Source of the DNA: Lachnospiraceae bacterium
GTDB taxonomy: Bacteria; Bacillota; Clostridia; Lachnospirales; Lachnospiraceae
NCBI GenBank assembly: GCA_017543445.1
Contig: JAFYGB010000018.1
Location: 1-44,223 of the forward strand
DNA: 44,223 nucleotides
Direction: 5' to 3'
Made by a program: the position numbers and the translations under genes. The notes beneath the pieces are model-generated. The model had not been told where the DNA came from, made no database searches, and was given only the letters and a program-made list of their open reading frames with translations. Numbering within the stretch: position 1 is the stretch's first letter; every line of letters begins with the position of its first letter. This document shows, in pieces, positions 43,614 through 44,223 of this stretch.

Positions 43614-43686
43614 TGGGACCTATAGGGCTCGAACCTATGACCCTCTGCTTGTAAGGCAGATGCTCTCCCAGCTGAGCTAAGATCCC
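43614..43686 (-). tRNA. tRNA-Val (TAC)
   Basis: Starts GGGATCTTAGCTCAGC, anticodon loop CTTACAA with TAC in a TCTGC/GCAGA stem, T arm ATAGGTTCGAGCCCTAT, end AGGTCCCA. All four stems pair. CCA is not encoded. It is 24 bases upstream of tRNA-Met in the same transcript. Confidence 0.96.
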
Positions 43687-43718
43687 GCATTGCTTGTCCA
43701 ACAAGCGACTGCCTTACT

Positions 43719-43747
43719 AATATACAATTTTAGAGGGTGTGTGTCAA
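43719..43747 (-). promoter_or_regulatory. Promoter of the tRNA-Val-Met operon
   Basis: TTGACA (43742-43747), 17 bases, TATATT (43719-43724) on the minus strand, about 26 bases before tRNA-Val. Confidence 0.88.
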
Positions 43748-43781
43748 CACTTTTTTCAAAAAAATTTTACAAAAAATATTC

Positions 43782-44223
43782 TTAGCCAATATCCGGTGTA
43801 TCCACAAGAGAAATACTATCCCCGTGCTTTCCTTCTGTCTCGAAAAGAATGATTTCATTTTGACCTTTCTTTAATAAAGGTCCGGGAATGTAAAGTCTCT
43901 TCTGTGGTCCGATTTCCCAGAATCTGCCTAAGTTAAATCCATTCAAAAAAGCAACGCCTTTTCCCCATCCGGAAAAGTCCAGGAAAGTATCTCCTATCTC
44001 ATCTACATCGAATGAAAAACGATAAAAAGCGGGAGTTCCCTCCTGATAGTCTTTTTGAAAATCAACCAGTTCCATATGATCTAGGGGTAGCGTATAGATA
44101 TCCCATCCGGTGTGCAAATGCCCATTGATTTGGACACACTGGGTAATGCCTTTTCTCTGTTGTTCCATTCTGGGTCCAAAATTCACACGGCCCATGTTTT
44201 CTACCAGAATATCAAAATCCTCA
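43782..44223 (-). CDS. GH35 beta-galactosidase, C-terminal part
   Basis: The frame is open to the window edge and reads EDFDILVENMGRVNFGPRM, the opening of the GH35 C-terminal galactose-binding domains, then FDVDEIGDTFLDFSGWGKGVAFLNGFNLGRFWE (quoted in part) and PQKRLYIPGPLLKKGQNEI, all typical of Bga35-type enzymes that remove terminal beta-galactose. Only the last 147 codons are here; the catalytic TIM barrel lies outside. The region after the stop is A/T-rich (43735-43781) without a clear terminator hairpin. Base composition is more A/T-rich than the neighbours. Confidence 0.9.
   Translation of the reverse strand, partial: EDFDILVENMGRVNFGPRMEQQRKGITQCVQINGHLHTGWDIYTLPLDHMELVDFQKDYQEGTPAFYRFSFDVDEIGDTFLDFSGWGKGVAFLNGFNLGRFWEIGPQKRLYIPGPLLKKGQNEIILFETEGKHGDSISLVDTPDIG

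Overview
The window looks like a chromosomal segment of a Gram-positive, low-to-medium GC Firmicute, most likely a clostridial Lachnospiraceae-type organism. The reasons are strong AGGAGG-type ribosome binding sites on nearly every gene, textbook sigma-A promoters (TTGACA, 17 bp, TATAAT-like), a tyrosine T-box, a CD3324-like small regulator, a Gld-type ABC cluster and a polyamine operon carrying the carboxy(nor)spermidine route. This placement is inferred from gene content only. Almost everything is on the minus strand; only coaX and asnA are on the plus strand. No phage, insertion sequence, plasmid function or CRISPR array was seen.

Layout from left to right. 1-3698: a minus-strand operon birA, then a nucleosidase/spore-photoproduct-lyase-like fusion, then a TPR protein cut by the window edge. 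3752-10030: branched-chain amino acid genes, ilvN-ilvC from a strong promoter, then a two-helix membrane protein, leuC, leuD and a degenerate ApbE-like lipoprotein/membrane protein. 10090-12032: coaX and asnA on the plus strand. 12048-17858: a self-contained two-gene operon (148 aa plus 1720 aa DUF4132 protein) with its own promoter, bounded by two near-identical terminators. 17886-20687: serine hydrolase, GNAT acetyltransferase, a decayed HEAT-like gene and a CD3324-like regulator behind tandem G-rich-spacer promoters. 20863-21104: a 242-bp imperfect palindrome. 21116-24766: a MarR-regulated ATPase-permease fusion exporter.

24816-26471: tyrS under a tyrosine T-box with a perfect consensus promoter. 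26516-28555: a GH13_8 (eukaryotic-type) glycogen branching enzyme. 28667-36444: a six-gene, tightly packed operon: Gld-type ATPase, permease, GldG-like protein, DUF4340 protein, a phosphomannose isomerase-PHP fusion and a Cof-type HAD phosphatase. 36522-42790: polyamine operon speA-speE-speB-carboxynorspermidine dehydrogenase-nspC, preceded by a strong promoter, a structured approximately 180-nt leader that ends in a terminator, and a 38-bp direct repeat. 42787-44223: a PAP2-family membrane protein, tRNA-Met and tRNA-Val from one promoter, and the 3' end of a GH35 beta-galactosidase.

The least-explained pieces are the DUF4132 operon, the two domain fusions (nucleosidase-SPL and ManA-PHP), the leader RNA of the polyamine operon and the palindromic element. 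All functional calls come from reading translated motifs by eye; no database search was run.
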